A stretch of DNA of 64,000 nucleotides, from the NCBI GenBank assembly GCA_012934845.2, contig WNNJ02001260.1:1-64000 (forward strand), read 5' to 3'. Source of the DNA: Pomphorhynchus laevis. Its lineage: Eukaryota; Acanthocephala; Palaeacanthocephala; Echinorhynchida; Pomphorhynchidae. Position numbers and translations under genes: made by a program. The notes under the pieces were generated by a model, which was not told where the DNA came from, did not search any database, and worked only from the letters and a program-made list of their open reading frames with translations. Below, in pieces: positions 10,822-22,929 of the stretch (position 1 is its first letter; every line of letters starts with the position of its first letter).

Positions 10822-12240
10822 AAAATGCTGATGTTAATATTTTCGGGTATTGCTCTCTTTATGAATACCAACAATAGCCTATACTTTATCCAGAAATTTA
10901 TTATCACTGATGTATAAAACAGCACGACACAATTTAAATTATGACTTTTTAATAAAAACTGGAGAAAACATCATTTTTTTCATTGTAATCATGAAATGCA
11001 TAACAAATTTTTATTTGGTCAAATCTAATGGTTCCAACCAGTGTGCTGCCAAATTAAAAGGCGTGGTGACCTTGCTTGAGAGACACTGTCACAGTGTTCG
11101 ATTAAATCAAATATTTCGCATGGTCTCTCTCTATTAGTTTACAAGTGTAAAATTAATATAAACTATTTCTGTACATATTCAGTATATAACATAATATTGT
11201 TATTCAGTGATCTGCAATATTTGCATGTTCTTCCGTAGTTTCTAATGAACTTTATTTAAAAGGATTTGCATAGCTTCATATCAAGTTGTATTTAAAAGTT
11301 AACAATGAACATTTAAATGATATTGTACCTCTGTTGTTTATTTGACAAAATATACTGGTACCACACATAATAGCCCAACAAAATGTTACTAATTGATTTA
11401 ACATTTTTATGCATGCCGACATTACAGTTAAGGACAATAATTTTTTTTTCATAAATTCACAATTATGTAATTTTTAAAACGGCAACAGCCGATTATTCAT
11501 TATGTGTATAAATATATTATTTTGTATTTGTTGATAAAACTACATGCATTTTAGAATGATAATTATTCGCATTATCGCAATGTTTTCTTGTATCACATAG
11601 TTTTTCGTGACGCTCTTTGCAAAAACACACTGTTTTGATAATTAAAATTGTAATTTAAATCATTGTTATCAGAGTAGAGATAAACTAATTTTACAATTGT
11701 TTACAAATTTATATAGAAGATCAATGCTCAAATATGTCGTCTTAATTATATGAAAACAATGATAAATTAGACATATGCTTTTCTGATATCACTATTTTAT
11801 TCCAACTTATGTCATCTTGTTCAAATCATGCTCATATGCTCACAAAAAATATTTTTTTTGCATTGTTATCTTACTATCTAATTTGCATATGAGATAAATA
11901 ATTACTCATACATTATATTATACCATCTACTCTATATATTCATTTAAATATATAATGTATATTTATGGTTAATATTCATTTATAACGCAGCATTGCATTG
12001 TTTGTAATGCAACACATTATTACAATGGATTACGTACCGTAACGGATCTATAAATAAAATTTTAAATAGAGTTAATATTCCTCCTTAATTACTACTATAT
12101 TACAGTTTTACGTCATAACATCAGGATCATCCGCTCATAGAAAATATATAGTCACAAAAGTATGTTTGTTCAATGTGCGTTTGTTTAGTCTTACAAAGAA
12201 TAAGGGATAAGTTTACACCCCAATGTGTTTACATTTTAAA
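10822..12240. other. Upstream region of the membrane-protein gene
   Basis: No coding frame worth annotating. A frame of 75 codons at 10910-11137 looks like chance. About 11085-11135 holds short inverted repeats (ACACTG/CAGTGT and GAGAGAC/GTCTCTC), which may be part of the gene's promoter region. The rest is AT-rich. Confidence 0.4.
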
Positions 12241-12423
12241 ATAAAAGCGGTGATTGTGGGAGAACATTATAGATATGAGAAGTATTTTTATTGAATAAAA
12301 ATTGTTGAGCTTTCGACCACCAAGACCATTATCATAAAAAAATTAAAAATATTACCTATATAACACAGAATTGATCTGGAAGAAGTCAATGTTTAAAAAA
12401 TTAGGTACGAAACAGAATTGGGG

Positions 12424-12912
12424 CTATGTAATGTTATCCACCAAATCCTTAGTTATCGGCAATTTTAAGGTCCAGTTTGGTTTGCTGCCAGTCATTGTTG
12501 GGTATGCTGTGTTTATTAATATTGCCTCTTTAACTAATCTTCGATTTAAGTCATTCTCGGTTGTTAATTTCATTGTTCCTTCGAAGTCTACAGCATGTCC
12601 GCTATTGTATACATGGTTTGCAATTGCCGAAGACGTGTCCCCTCGTCTGAGTTCATATTTGTGTTGGTACACTCGTTGTTTAAGCTTTTGGCACGTCTGT
12701 CCTACATAGCAAGCATCGCAATGGGAACAAGGAATCTTGTATAAGGCGGTACCAAGGAATTGATATTGGTTCTTGATTTTAAATAATCCCGTCAGTGACT
12801 TAGCTTTTTTGTGGTACACATACACATTTTGCAGTCCTAAGTTCTTAAGATTCCTGTGTAAACGATTATTGCAACTTTCATTAATTTGAAAGTTGCAATA
12901 ACCGTTTATCAA
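12424..12912 (-). pseudogene. Inverted copy of PLE-A GIY-YIG region
   Basis: A frame of 162 codons on the minus strand encodes the nuclease domain with CSHCDACYVGQTCQ and the C-terminal tail. It matches the nuclease of the same element at 14664-15065 almost residue for residue (for example GTALYK against GTAVYK and TGSKP against TGNKP). It has no reverse transcriptase of its own and is the left inverted arm of the element. Confidence 0.85.
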
Positions 12913-13197
12913 CTTTTATTAATCACAATTCTTAGAACGATGTCAATATCTTACTTGTTTCAGTCACTCTGACTTGAAGACTATTCAGAATTTTATTAAC
13001 TTAGCTAAGCGTAAGCAAATTGAAACAAAAACAGCAATACATAACAAAAAACTTTGTTTCCTACAAGCTAAAGTCAAACCACCCTCACAACAATAGCCCA
13101 CGGATAACGTTAATTCGCGTACAACTCAGATACATAATTTATCCAACCGAAAACTGACCGATATAGAACTAAAAATACTCCAATTTGGTCCTGATTT

Positions 13198-14400
13198 TTG
13201 TCCAGTCCTAAAATCCAGCCCATTGAAATACGATGTGACGCAGAAATAATGTTGACTAAGCTCTCTCCCATTGCTAATTTCGCAGTAACAGAATATGACG
13301 ATAAATCAAGACTTACACTACGAAAACAAGAACATAACATGACAATAGAGGAATCGGTTGCATTAACTAACTTGAAAAATGACAAGACCATTGCTATATG
13401 TAGAGCCGATAAAGGTCGCTCATTAGTGGTGCTAGACAAATCTACTTATATCAACTTCGGCTTGGAATTACTTAACAATGGAAAATTTAAACTTCTCAAT
13501 AAAGATCCTACTCATAGCAGAGAAAAACAGTTCAACCTTGAGATAGAACGACTATGTACTAAAAAACTAATTGAAAACAGTTGGCAAAATAAAGTATTAT
13601 CAAAACGGTCTGAAGCCAGTTTTCTTTATCTACTACCAAAGATACACAAGCCACAATTGCAGATGCGTCCAATTATTGCTAGCTATAGATCGTTTAGTCA
13701 CAAACTTGCAAAGCAAATAAATAAATTACTTACGAAATACTGTGTAAAGTCCTTCCCATATGTAAGAGATGGTTTACAGTTCGCTGAGAAAGTTCTTGCA
13801 TATTGCAAACTTACTAATTGGCTCGTCACAGCGGATGTTAAAGCTTTATTTACGAATATACCTCTCGAACCTGTCATCAAACTAGCCAGTGAAATACTTG
13901 CAATGAACTGTGAAGTTCCAAAATTGTCAATAGAACATTGGACATCACTATTACAATGGTGTACATGTAAAAATGCATTCTGGTTTAACAACAACATATA
14001 TGATCAGATCGACGGAGTTGCTATGGGCTCTCCTTTGGGACCAGTTCTTGCAAATATCTACATGAGTTATTGGGAAAGTGATATATTTACAGTCTGACCG
14101 AATTTAAAACATTGGTGGAGATACGTGGACGATGTCTTCATGATTTTATCAGATCGACCAAATAAAAAACTACTAACGGATACATTAAACTCAAAAGACC
14201 CTTCAATTCAATGGGACGTCAGTTTGGAAAGCACTAATCGTTCAATACCTTTTCTGGATGTGTTGGTTAGGAAAAAGGAACTGAGTATAGAAACGCAATT
14301 TTTCGCAAACCGCACATCTCTTGGTTTCCTCCTCCATGGCACACGCATACTGCGAATCGGTACAAGATTTCCACCGCAGTAGCATTATTTCTTCGTCCTG
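13198..14400 (+). pseudogene. PLE-A reverse transcriptase region
   Basis: Reverse-transcriptase motifs appear in order: LLPKIHKP with MRPII (about 13630-13680), DVKALFTNIPL (motif A, about 13835-13865), GVAMGSPLGPVLANIYM (motif B) and RYVDDVF (motif C, about 14120-14140), then PFLDVLV. These are the classic Penelope signatures. The protein would copy the element's RNA. The region is broken by a few interruptions and is treated as a fossil. Confidence 0.85.
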
Positions 14401-14663
14401 CTCTTATTTGTTCCTCAAAGCGATTAATGGAAATGGAACATGACCAAGTAGAGAAAACACTAAAGAAGGTTGGATATCCGCTGTGGGCAATTAAACTAGC
14501 CAAAAACAAATCACGTGACACTTGGTTTCGCCTACTCTCTAACCAAGGAACACAAATTCAAAAACCTGAAAGCCGACAATCAACATATGTTCGCTCCTCC
14601 CATATTAATAAAAGTTGAAATAACCGCTTACACAGTAATCTTAAGAACTTAGGACTGCAAAAT

Positions 14664-15065
14664 GTGTATGTGTACCACAAAAAAGCTAAGTCACTGACGG
14701 GATTATTTAAAATCAAGAACCAATATCAATCCATTGGTACCGCCGTATACAAGATTCCTTGTTCCCATTGCGATGCTTGCTATGTAGGACAGACGTGCCA
14801 AAAGCTTAAACAACGAGTGTACCAACACAAATATGAACTCAGACGAGGGGACACGTCTTCGGCAATTGCAAACCATGTATACAATAGCGGACATGCTGTA
14901 GACTTCGAAGGAACAATGAAATTAACAACCGAGAATGACTTAAATCGAAGATTAGTTAAAGAGGCAATATTAATAAACACAGCATACCCAACAATGACTG
15001 GCAACAAACCAAACTGGACCTTAAAATTGCCGATAACTAAGGATTTGGTGGATAACATTACATAG
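14664..15065 (+). CDS. PLE-A GIY-YIG endonuclease domain
   Basis: 133 residues: a pre-domain segment, then the tract AVYKIPCSHCDACYVGQTCQ (GIY-YIG core with the CSHC Cys pair), KLKQRVYQHK, the AIANHV...GHAVDF helix segment and the conserved C-terminal ILINTAYPTMTG region. In Penelope elements this domain nicks DNA at the target. It is open here but separated from the reverse transcriptase by interruptions. Confidence 0.8.
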   Translation: MYVYHKKAKSLTGLFKIKNQYQSIGTAVYKIPCSHCDACYVGQTCQKLKQRVYQHKYELRRGDTSSAIANHVYNSGHAVDFEGTMKLTTENDLNRRLVKEAILINTAYPTMTGNKPNWTLKLPITKDLVDNIT

Positions 15066-15153
15066 CCCCAATTCTGTTTCGTACCTAATTTTATAAACAT
15101 TGACTTCTTCCAGATCAATTCTGTGTTATATAGGTAATATTTTTAATTTTTTT

Positions 15154-15178
15154 ATGATAATGGTCTTGGTGGTCGAAA
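15154..15178 (+). ncRNA. Relic PLE-A hammerhead-like motif (mirror at about 12311-12335)
   Basis: ATGATAA, then T, GGTC-TTGGT-GGTC (stem II with two wobbles) and GAAA. Compared with CTGANGA, two core bases are changed, which should abolish cleavage. The one-base insert before stem II is shared with other PLE ends in this window. The inverted arm carries the same motif on the minus strand. Confidence 0.4.
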
Positions 15179-15479
15179 GCTCAACAATTTTTATTCAATA
15201 AAAATACTTCTCATATCTATAATGTTCTCCCACAATCACCGCTTTAATCTAAAAAGACACGAATGCAATGTTCACAAAACATTTTAAAATATAAATTGCT
15301 TCACATTATCACGTTTAAAATATCAGTTAATGACCAATATCCAAATCGCATAACACATGGAGTGAAAGTGGTAGATCTTTCTCGATCTTTTTCTCGCCTT
15401 GATTGCCTAAATCATGACAGCCCTCTATAAGACGCTTATATATGGCTCGTAAAAGTTTGGTCTGAGTCAACTAATCTAA

Positions 15480-16460
15480 GTGACGAAGCTGTAAAAGCAA
15501 AAGATTTATGTACTCGAACAGATTGGAAACATACGTGAGTACTAAAGACTTTTATTTAAGATATTTTAAATGTAATAGAGAAAGTTAAATCTTCTGATGT
15601 TATAAATCATAATTTCTTTGTAAGTAATACGACTAACAAATGATTTTTATTGCAACTAAAATACCTCAGGTGTAGTGTGTCTCATACAATGCACATGTAA
15701 ACTGCAATGTATCAACAAGCGTAATAAACTTTAAAAACTAGGTTTAAGTAACTTATATATAATATTAGCATAACAATCATATTATATTTCATAAACATGA
15801 TATTAATAGAACATGATATTAAAAACTGTAAATTATTATAGTATATAACTTTACCTTATATATGACTTAAAAGTTACATGTACTCAACCAGATTGAAAAA
15901 ATTCGTAAGTATTAATAATTTTAATTTTAGACCTTTTAAATGTAACAAAAAAACTGTATAGTTTGTGATGTTATAAATAATAATTGTATTGTAAGTAATA
16001 CGACAAACAAATGTTTTTCATTAAATATTAATAATAATTGTAACTGCAATACCCCATGTGTAGTGTATCTAATACAATGTGCATGTGGCTTGCAATATAT
16101 TGGAAAAACATATCAAATGTTAAAAACTAGGTTTAGGTAACTTATATATAATATAACAATCATATTATATTTCATAAACATGATATTAATAGAACATGAT
16201 ATTAAAAACTAAAAAATAGAACATATTTGTGAAGAAAATAAGTAAATATTTAATTAAAAAACTATTATAAGGAGACGATTTTTGATTTAAAACGTTCAAT
16301 TCTATGTATCCATCACGACTGTATAACGTGGTACAAAGAATTAACAGAAATAGTATAGTAAATAATAGACAACTATATTATAATAATCCGGTTAGACGCA
16401 AGCCAGGAAGTCATTGCGATAAAGGGAATAAGAAAAATAAAAAAAAATTATATATATAAA
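15480..16460 (+). mobile_element. Penelope-like element fragment (lineage B), partly duplicated
   Basis: Two tandem partial copies start near 15480 and 15850, 370 bp apart as judged from the shared MYSNRLE/MYSTRLE-like start points at 15508 and 15878. Both encode the Cys-rich linker that precedes the nuclease. The second also shows a GIY-YIG segment (CVVYLIQCACGLQYIGKTYQ, about 16050-16120) and a C-terminal tail ending near 16460 (NNRQLYYNNPV). The reverse transcriptase is missing. Old and broken, with several interruptions. Confidence 0.7.
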
Positions 16461-16984
16461 TGTATATATTTTATAGATAATATATAATATTAAAATATAA
16501 TATATTAAAATATTATTATATTATAATATAATATCTAATATAATGTAACATTAAAAATAATATTATAATATAATATATATTACATATATATAAATGTATT
16601 ATATATAATTTAAAAGCAGAATATGCAAAACTGTGCTACGGGAGTTAATAAGTTTCAGCTTCATAATCGTAGATGTTGCCAAAAACAGAAGTTTGAATAC
16701 ATGCATAGCATACTTCCTTATCACCCCTAGATGAGCTTATAGTAACCTGCAGCACTCATCAGTAGGGTAAACTAACATCAGTCGTTTCGGCTGCCTTGTG
16801 ATATATTAAAAAGGCATCTCTGACACAGGCAATTTAAGTTATTTCTCAGATTTCAATTTGGCAACGATCTTTACAAACAAGTAATTAGCTGCTGTGTAAT
16901 GATGACTCTATTAGCACTAGTCTTTGCGATAAATATGTTGCGAGTATTGAAATAACAATTTATAGTAGGTATCCCAATCTACAA
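16440..16984. other. Low-complexity TA-rich block and unannotated sequence
   Basis: About 16440-16615 consists almost only of A and T. From 16620 to 16984 I see no coding frame. On the minus strand CTGATGA and GCCGAAAC occur within 40 bp of each other near 16750-16795, but in an order that does not give a hammerhead fold. Confidence 0.4.
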
Positions 16985-18050
16985 TGTATGTGATATACGT
17001 TGACGATCTTTTTATGATCGGGAATACTACAGAAGAAGATATAACTGATTTAATTAACGAACTGAGCATAACTAGTCCTTTAAAGTTCACATTGGAAAGT
17101 TGTTCTACAAAAAAACTGTCAACTTTCTAGATGTACAAATTTAAATAAAAAATGGCGGAATCCGTACATCAGTATATAAGAAGCCCACGTATAAACCTGC
17201 CTATGTACATGTCTCAAGTTTTCATCCTCCATAGATAAAAAAGCTAGAAAGATTTGCTAGATGAGAGAGTTTATTACAGAAGCTCATAATCTAAAATTTA
17301 GTTTTTTAAAACGCGATTATAAGAAAATTCAAATTCAAAAAGCCCTAGGAATGCATCCAGAATAAAACTTAAAAAATTAGTATAAGAGAATAAATCGCAT
17401 GTTGAGAGATTGCCAATATTCGGAATGGTCTATTAAACATACACTAACAATTGCAATAATTGGAACGTTGACGGCACAACCAGATACGAAATACAATCAA
17501 AAATCAACGTTCATCAATAATACTTTAATTAGACGATCGTCGAAATTAACTTCAAAATTCAAGAACAGCATAAAAGTGTACTATATAAAAATGATTATAG
17601 ATTAGTGGCATATTCAAAAGTAAACCAGTAACAATATCACGACACATAATATTTGCCATTCCATGTGCGAATTGTGAGAAAACTTACGTTGGGCAAACTA
17701 AACAAGGCTTAAAAAATAGAACTTACTAACATAAGTGCAACCTGAAGTAAATTGATACATCTTCAGCAAATATTCAATCATGTTATTGAGACTGACCATA
17801 ACATTGATTTTGAAAGTACTGACATCCAACATAAAGTAAAACAGTTAGGATGCGGGCTTGTCTTGAAATCGTTGTATTTTTCCAGTTTTCCTACAATGGA
17901 AGGAAACAAATCTCACTGGTCTTTAAAATTCCTTCCACAAGATGTACACAAGGATGTGAGTAATAAACTGGCTAAACATCGGGATAAGGTTGCCAAAATA
18001 GAATCAACTATTACTGATAGGGCTATAACATAGATACAAATTAATTTTAT
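16985..18050 (+). mobile_element. Penelope-like element fragment (lineage C)
   Basis: It begins within the reverse transcriptase at motif C (VIYVDDLFMIGN, about 16990-17025). The thumb region follows, then a GIY-YIG segment with FAIPCANCEKTYVGQTKQG (about 17650-17710), and it ends with a 93-codon open tail (17752-18033). It is truncated at the 5' end and interrupted several times. The nuclease resembles lineage A more than lineage B. A 339-bp repeat begins 85 bp after its stop. Confidence 0.75.
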
Positions 18051-18117
18051 TTGATTAACATGTTTTTTTATATTTTAAGATATGAAAGGACTGCTGATAT
18101 CGTGCGACTGATATCAG

Positions 18118-18456
18118 CGGTTCAACGCTACCACTGAAGCTGAAGCAAACGAAAATGACTACAACTAACTTAAATTTTCATAATAGAGCATGGAAGCAGT
18201 ATTGAAATGAACACGAATGCAAATCTCATATTGATACACTTATTCGCCTCGAATTAAATCACTTTTGCGGTAGACATCATGATAAAGAGCTTCATTAATT
18301 GATTGTAATTGCATATATTCTGATTGTGAACACATTTTAAAGCGGATTTTATTTGATCTTTTCTTCTTCATTTGGCCAGTTCGTATCACCACTGTATATT
18401 AGAGTGTTGCTATATTATTGAAGTGATTACGTGAGAGTAAAATAAACCGACCAAAT
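18118..18456 (+). repeat. 339-bp dispersed repeat, copy 2
   Basis: This is the second copy of the block at 4978-5316, same strand and same length. It starts CGGTTCAACGCTACC and ends at AATAAACCGACCAAAT. The flanks of the two copies do not match, so the boundaries are sharp. Here it follows a lineage C PLE directly, while the other copy has no PLE next to it. Confidence 0.75.
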
Positions 18457-18794
18457 TGGCATTTTAAAATAATCTTATTTCAATTTCCTGATAATCGGCC
18501 ACTTTTTTATATGAAATCTTAACATCTATTTGATTTTGTTTTTCCGCATCACAGATTCTCAGTGAAATATCATTGACTTCAAAATCACAATTTGCCGCGA
18601 TTTCAAAATAAGTATTTGCTTATCCTTATTCGATCGATAATTGGTAGATACGTAGTAGATAAGTATTCGAAAGTAAATTAAATAAATAGATAAATAAAAG
18701 TTTTGTTAAAAAACACATGCAAGATAATGATAAATGTTAATATATCAGTCATTGAGTAAACCATAAAAATAAACTAATTCTTCGTATTCTTCTA
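18457..18794. other. Gene-free stretch
   Basis: AT-rich sequence with no supported feature. Confidence 0.4.
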
Positions 18795-21780
18795 TTTCTT
18801 CCCTGCACTATGGCCTTAAATCCGGGGAGATCTGAGCCCCCAACCGATCCAACACGTCGCCTTCCAAATAAAACACCCGGGATCTTTCACCCCTGCCGAA
18901 GAATCCAATCAGCGCGGACTATGCTGGGAAGAGCTTAAGAAACCTTAGCCTTTGCTCTGGGGGAAGTCCTCTCGAAAAGAAGACTAATCCTGAGATAGCC
19001 CAAGTGCCCCAAAGGCGCACCTGGGCTTTCACTTTCAATGACAGATGCTGATCCCGTTTCAGGGGCAAGCCTAGCTTTCTTCAGGATCCGTTTAAGTCTA
19101 TCTCGGTCAGCTTTCGCCGACCAGTTCACCGTAACGGGACCCCCAGGTATTTTACTCGACTTGTGAAAGTAGGGAATGGTTCAGAGGGAAATATGGTGGA
19201 GAGCGCAGATAGTGCTAATCTCTTAAGTCATTGCTTTGTAGCAGGGGTATTATGAAAGACGACCACATGCGATTAAGCGGAGTTTAAAATAAGATTGGAT
19301 TTGGGGAGCTGGTCTTTTAATCTTAAAAAGAAACGGCTGATGCCAGAAACTACGTCTTTGCACCTGCGTCCAGAGAACAAGGTGTGGTGTCATCAGCATA
19401 CACCACAAGACGTTGTTCGCGTTTAAATATGTTGAAAAGGTTAATGGAGGCAGCAAGATACAAGATAGGAGAAAGTGGGGAACCTTGAGGCACACCCGTA
19501 ATAGGGTAGAACTGACGCACATCAGTGTCGTTTTCATAGTAAAATCGCTTAGTGTACAGCATAATATCCACCCTGTTCACAATTTTCGCAGGCAACCCGA
19601 GGGATCTGAGAGAAGAGATCACAAAAGAAATGGAGATGCGGTCAAATGCGGCAGAAAAGTCAAGGAAAACAGTCACAACTAAACGATGATTATTCTCCCG
19701 ACAAAACTGTTCCACTTCACCTACTGCTGAATAGACCGAGCGACCTATAACGAACACATGAAAACCTGGAGGAATCAAATTACACCTACTCAAATAGTCG
19801 CGGATTTTATGCGCAAGCGCATTTTCGTAAATCGACACGAGGGCATTTTGAATCGAAATGGGTTGCAGATCTTTATGGCATGATCAGGATTGTTTCTTAG
19901 GAATAAAAACACGCTTACTAATATTGATGCCTGCTACATCGGATGGGGATGCTAAAGGCATTGTAACGGCCACCTCTTTTCTCTGATAAGCTGTCAAAAC
20001 TGACAGATCCGAGAAGAAAGTGAAGCGACGGATTTGGAGGTGCCCGGGAGTAGACCCTAGGAGTTAAGGATATACGTAACAGATAGATCTCTACTCCTGA
20101 AGTTACACCAAGGCGGGATTGGTTGATGGTGATTGAGTGGCTACATAGTTGTGTAGGGCTAGTGACAACTTTATCAAGGCCTACATTCCCTATCCAACCC
20201 AATGCTCTATCTGTTCAGCAAATAAACTTCTCCTTCTTGAAAAACTCTCAAAAGCAAGACTGAAAAGGATTAAGACGTGCAATACTCGTCATATACCTAT
20301 TCAGCTGGAACCTATATCTAGTGCTCCAGTATTTATTCGAGCGAAACTGTCTGGCGGAAACAGAGAGATTATGGAGGTTAAGCAGTTTCGCTAGGACCTT
20401 GAGTTTCGTCGGAGTGGTATTGCATATACGACCTTTATAGGTAGTCGATAAAATCGCGGTGGCTTGCGAAGAGAGGAAAATATTAAATTCGGTAAGACTC
20501 TTATTTCCTATTCTGGGAAAGAGTTGGATAGCCGCTTGAAAGAAGGCCACTGTGATCGGATCAAAGTGAAACCTCCTTCGAAGCAACATATATTCCTTAA
20601 TTCTCCAACGAATTAGGTCATGAGAGGTGAACAATTGCTGGCGCGACTGCTCCGTGCTGAGGGGTTTAAACAGCCACCTCGAGTGAAGCAGTAAAATGTC
20701 GAGTACTGAAATTGTTGATATACAATGAAAGGTAGGGGAAGGTGGTTTGTGAATAAGATAACCATTCCTAGCTCTGCAACGTTCTGCATTGATCTAACGA
20801 CCAGTTCTGTCGTTAAAGTCTTCAAGTATCATGTCATAGCCGCTGTCAATAATGATATTCAAGAGGTCACGGTTCTTGTGAATCTCCCCTCGACGTATGT
20901 AGACATTGCCTAGACTGAGGCGTTTACAGTTCTTACAGGTTAAAACTACTCAACAAGACATGACTAGATACGAGTAATTAAATTGGAGTGAGAACCTTAA
21001 GGAGCACTTAACTAAGATCAAAAGTCCTTGAGATGAAGATGAGTGAGGTGGGGTAATGTACGGAGTATAGTGGGAACAAATGTGCTTTGGGATAAATCGA
21101 GTAATGTCATGGGGATACGGTTAGACCGCGTCTCCTGAAGGACTATAACATCTGCATCTCTACCAGAATGAAGTCTAAGGGCAGAAGCACCTGCCGAATT
21201 CAACTGAAGGATATTCAGTGAAAAATGCTCACGAGTACTCTGTATTGTAATGGATTAGTTGGATTGAGGGATTGCCAACCTAGACAGAGCTAGGAGCAGG
21301 AAGGTTTCCCTTTCAAACACCAGCCCCGTTTAGGGAAGGCACTTGCCCCTGGGCAGAATCATCATTTCTCTTATTATGCTTCTCCATTAAAAGCTTGCTA
21401 ATCTTGAGTGGGGGACGGCGTGAGCCGAGGCCCTCCTTTTGTTTGAAGTTTTAACCGTTGCGGTAGGTAGAACAGAATTAGCAAATAGCTTGGATATCGG
21501 TGTAGCGATGAGGACCTGGATTTCTTTCTTGAAGACCTAAAATTTGTTATCTATATAGGACAAGGACTCGCAGTCCGACGTTCGATAAGCCGACTGAGCA
21601 TATTAATCCGGAACAGGTTTAGGAGCAGCTCTGAAAAACCTTGCTAGATACTTCTTGAAGTGGGAGCACTTCCTGCCCCAAGCAGGATGTGCCCCACCAC
21701 ATTTGCTGCATTTGAATTTGTTTGTGCAGGGAAGATTTGTAGCCGAGTGGCAGTTTAGTTGACCACATTTTCCTGCCTTT
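18795..21780 (-). mobile_element. Jockey/I-type LINE, copy 1, 5'-truncated within gag
   Basis: In minus-strand order: the end of gag with a CCHC knuckle (KCGGAHPAWGRKC, about 21700-21640), the ORF2 start with an apurinic-type endonuclease segment (DVIVLQETR equivalent near 21140), a linker (20634-20248), the reverse transcriptase (19860-19250) and the 3' tail. The transcriptase shows FLDFSAAFDRIS (motif A), GVPQGSPLSPILY (motif B) and VVYADD (motif C). The frame is interrupted by several stops and shifts, for example between the linker and the transcriptase around 20200-19860, so it cannot make ORF2 protein. It meets another copy head-to-head at 21780. Confidence 0.8.
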
Positions 21781-22870
21781 ATGGAGGAAAATGATTTAGC
21801 TACATTATCAAAAACCTACAAAATCCATAATATACGTACACTTACCGGTCGTAATGGCCTTCCTCTCAAATTGGGATTCTGTTTTGCCTCCTTGCGCAGG
21901 CAGAGATTCTCTAGAGATCACTATGCAACCCATTTATGGGGTTCAATCTCAAATTCAAACTGATATCGACAGAAAAGTTCACGTACCCGCATTGCAGCCG
22001 GTGCATAAATGGGGGCACTGGGCCTCCAGCTGCAGTGGGTGGCAAGCTGCGGGAAATGCGGGAAAATAGACTGCCCCGCGATTGACTCAGCTCTTCCCTG
22101 TTCTAATGGGATCAAGTGTTGTAATTGTGGTGGGGCACACCCTGCGTAGGGGAGGAAGTACCCCACTTTAAGGAATATATTGCAAAGTTCTATGTGCCAA
22201 AATCTGCCACTGAAACATTCGCCAAGTCGGCATATAGATCCTCTGACTGCGACTCTATGTTGATTATGGATCTCAAGTTCGAAACATTTAAAAAGGAAAT
22301 TTAAGAACTTGTAGCGAAATCAATTGCTAGTCTGTTCGTCAATCCTGTTATACCGATTCCAACCGCTAAGACGTCAAACAAAAGGGGGCGTCGGCTCGGG
22401 AATCCAAGAAACGGGAAGCTTCGGCCTAAGCCGTCCCCCTAAAGATCTGCAAAATGCTGATGGACATGTATCCTGAAGAAAGCTAGGCTTGGCCCTGAAA
22501 CGGGCTTAGCATCTGTCATTGAAAGGGAAAACCCAGGTGTGCCTTTGGGGGACTTGGGCTATCTCGGGATTAGTCTTCTTTTCGAGAGAACGTCCCCCAG
22601 AGCAAAAGCTAAGGTTTCTTAATCTCTTCGTCTCTCGTTTACCCAGCATAGTCTGAGCCGATTGGATTCTTCGGGGGTGAAAGACCCCGGGTGGTTCATT
22701 CGAAAGGCGGCGTGTCGGATCGGTTGGGGGCTCAGATCTCCCTAGATTTGAGGCCATGAAGAAGGCGAAGACTGAAAGAAAGAATATTATGAAGTTGCTG
22801 TTCCGTCTTAACTGACACTCTTAACTGACTGTTATGACTATTTCATTTATGTTTTGTGATTTAATAAAAT
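21781..22870 (+). mobile_element. LINE copy 2: internal-deletion derivative (gag joined to 3' end)
   Basis: About 21781-22460 matches the gag of copy 5 (MEEN.LATLSKTYKIHNI through the zinc knuckles to the segment before the gag stop). At about 22460-22470 it jumps to the 3' end of ORF2 (the tract reading TATCCTGAAG, also seen in copy 3 near 41550) and continues into the 3' tail, with TTTAATAAAATC near 22860. The endonuclease and nearly all of the transcriptase are missing, about 3 kb compared with the other copies. The gag is also interrupted. Intact termini with a missing middle resemble a non-autonomous derivative. Confidence 0.75.
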
Positions 22871-22929
22871 CTTTATTATTATTTTTGCATAAACAAATAT
22901 TACAAATGAAATTGTCAGATAATGTGAAA

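Larger units (their letters stand above)
12244..15245 (+). mobile_element. Penelope-like element (lineage A), near full length, with inverted 3' arms
   Basis: The plus strand runs through an N-terminal segment (about 12940-13200), the reverse transcriptase (13198-14400) and the GIY-YIG nuclease (14664-15065), followed by a 3' tail to 15245. The arm 12244-12925 is an inverted copy of 14598-15245, including the whole nuclease region and tail, and the two arms differ at only a few positions. Inverted partial copies are typical of Penelope insertions. The close match of the arms points to a recent event, but the coding part is interrupted a small number of times, so it is not whole. Hammerhead-like relics lie near both outer ends. 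Confidence 0.85.

Noticed and set aside
10910-11137. 75-codon plus-strand frame upstream of the membrane-protein gene
   Set aside because: No family resemblance, no context, and the length is within chance for this composition.
16745-16795. CTGATGA and GCCGAAAC on the minus strand within 40 bp, suggestive of a hammerhead
   Set aside because: The GAAAC box comes before CTGATGA. A permuted fold with stem II open gives a bulged stem II, but no acceptable stem I or stem III forms between the boxes.
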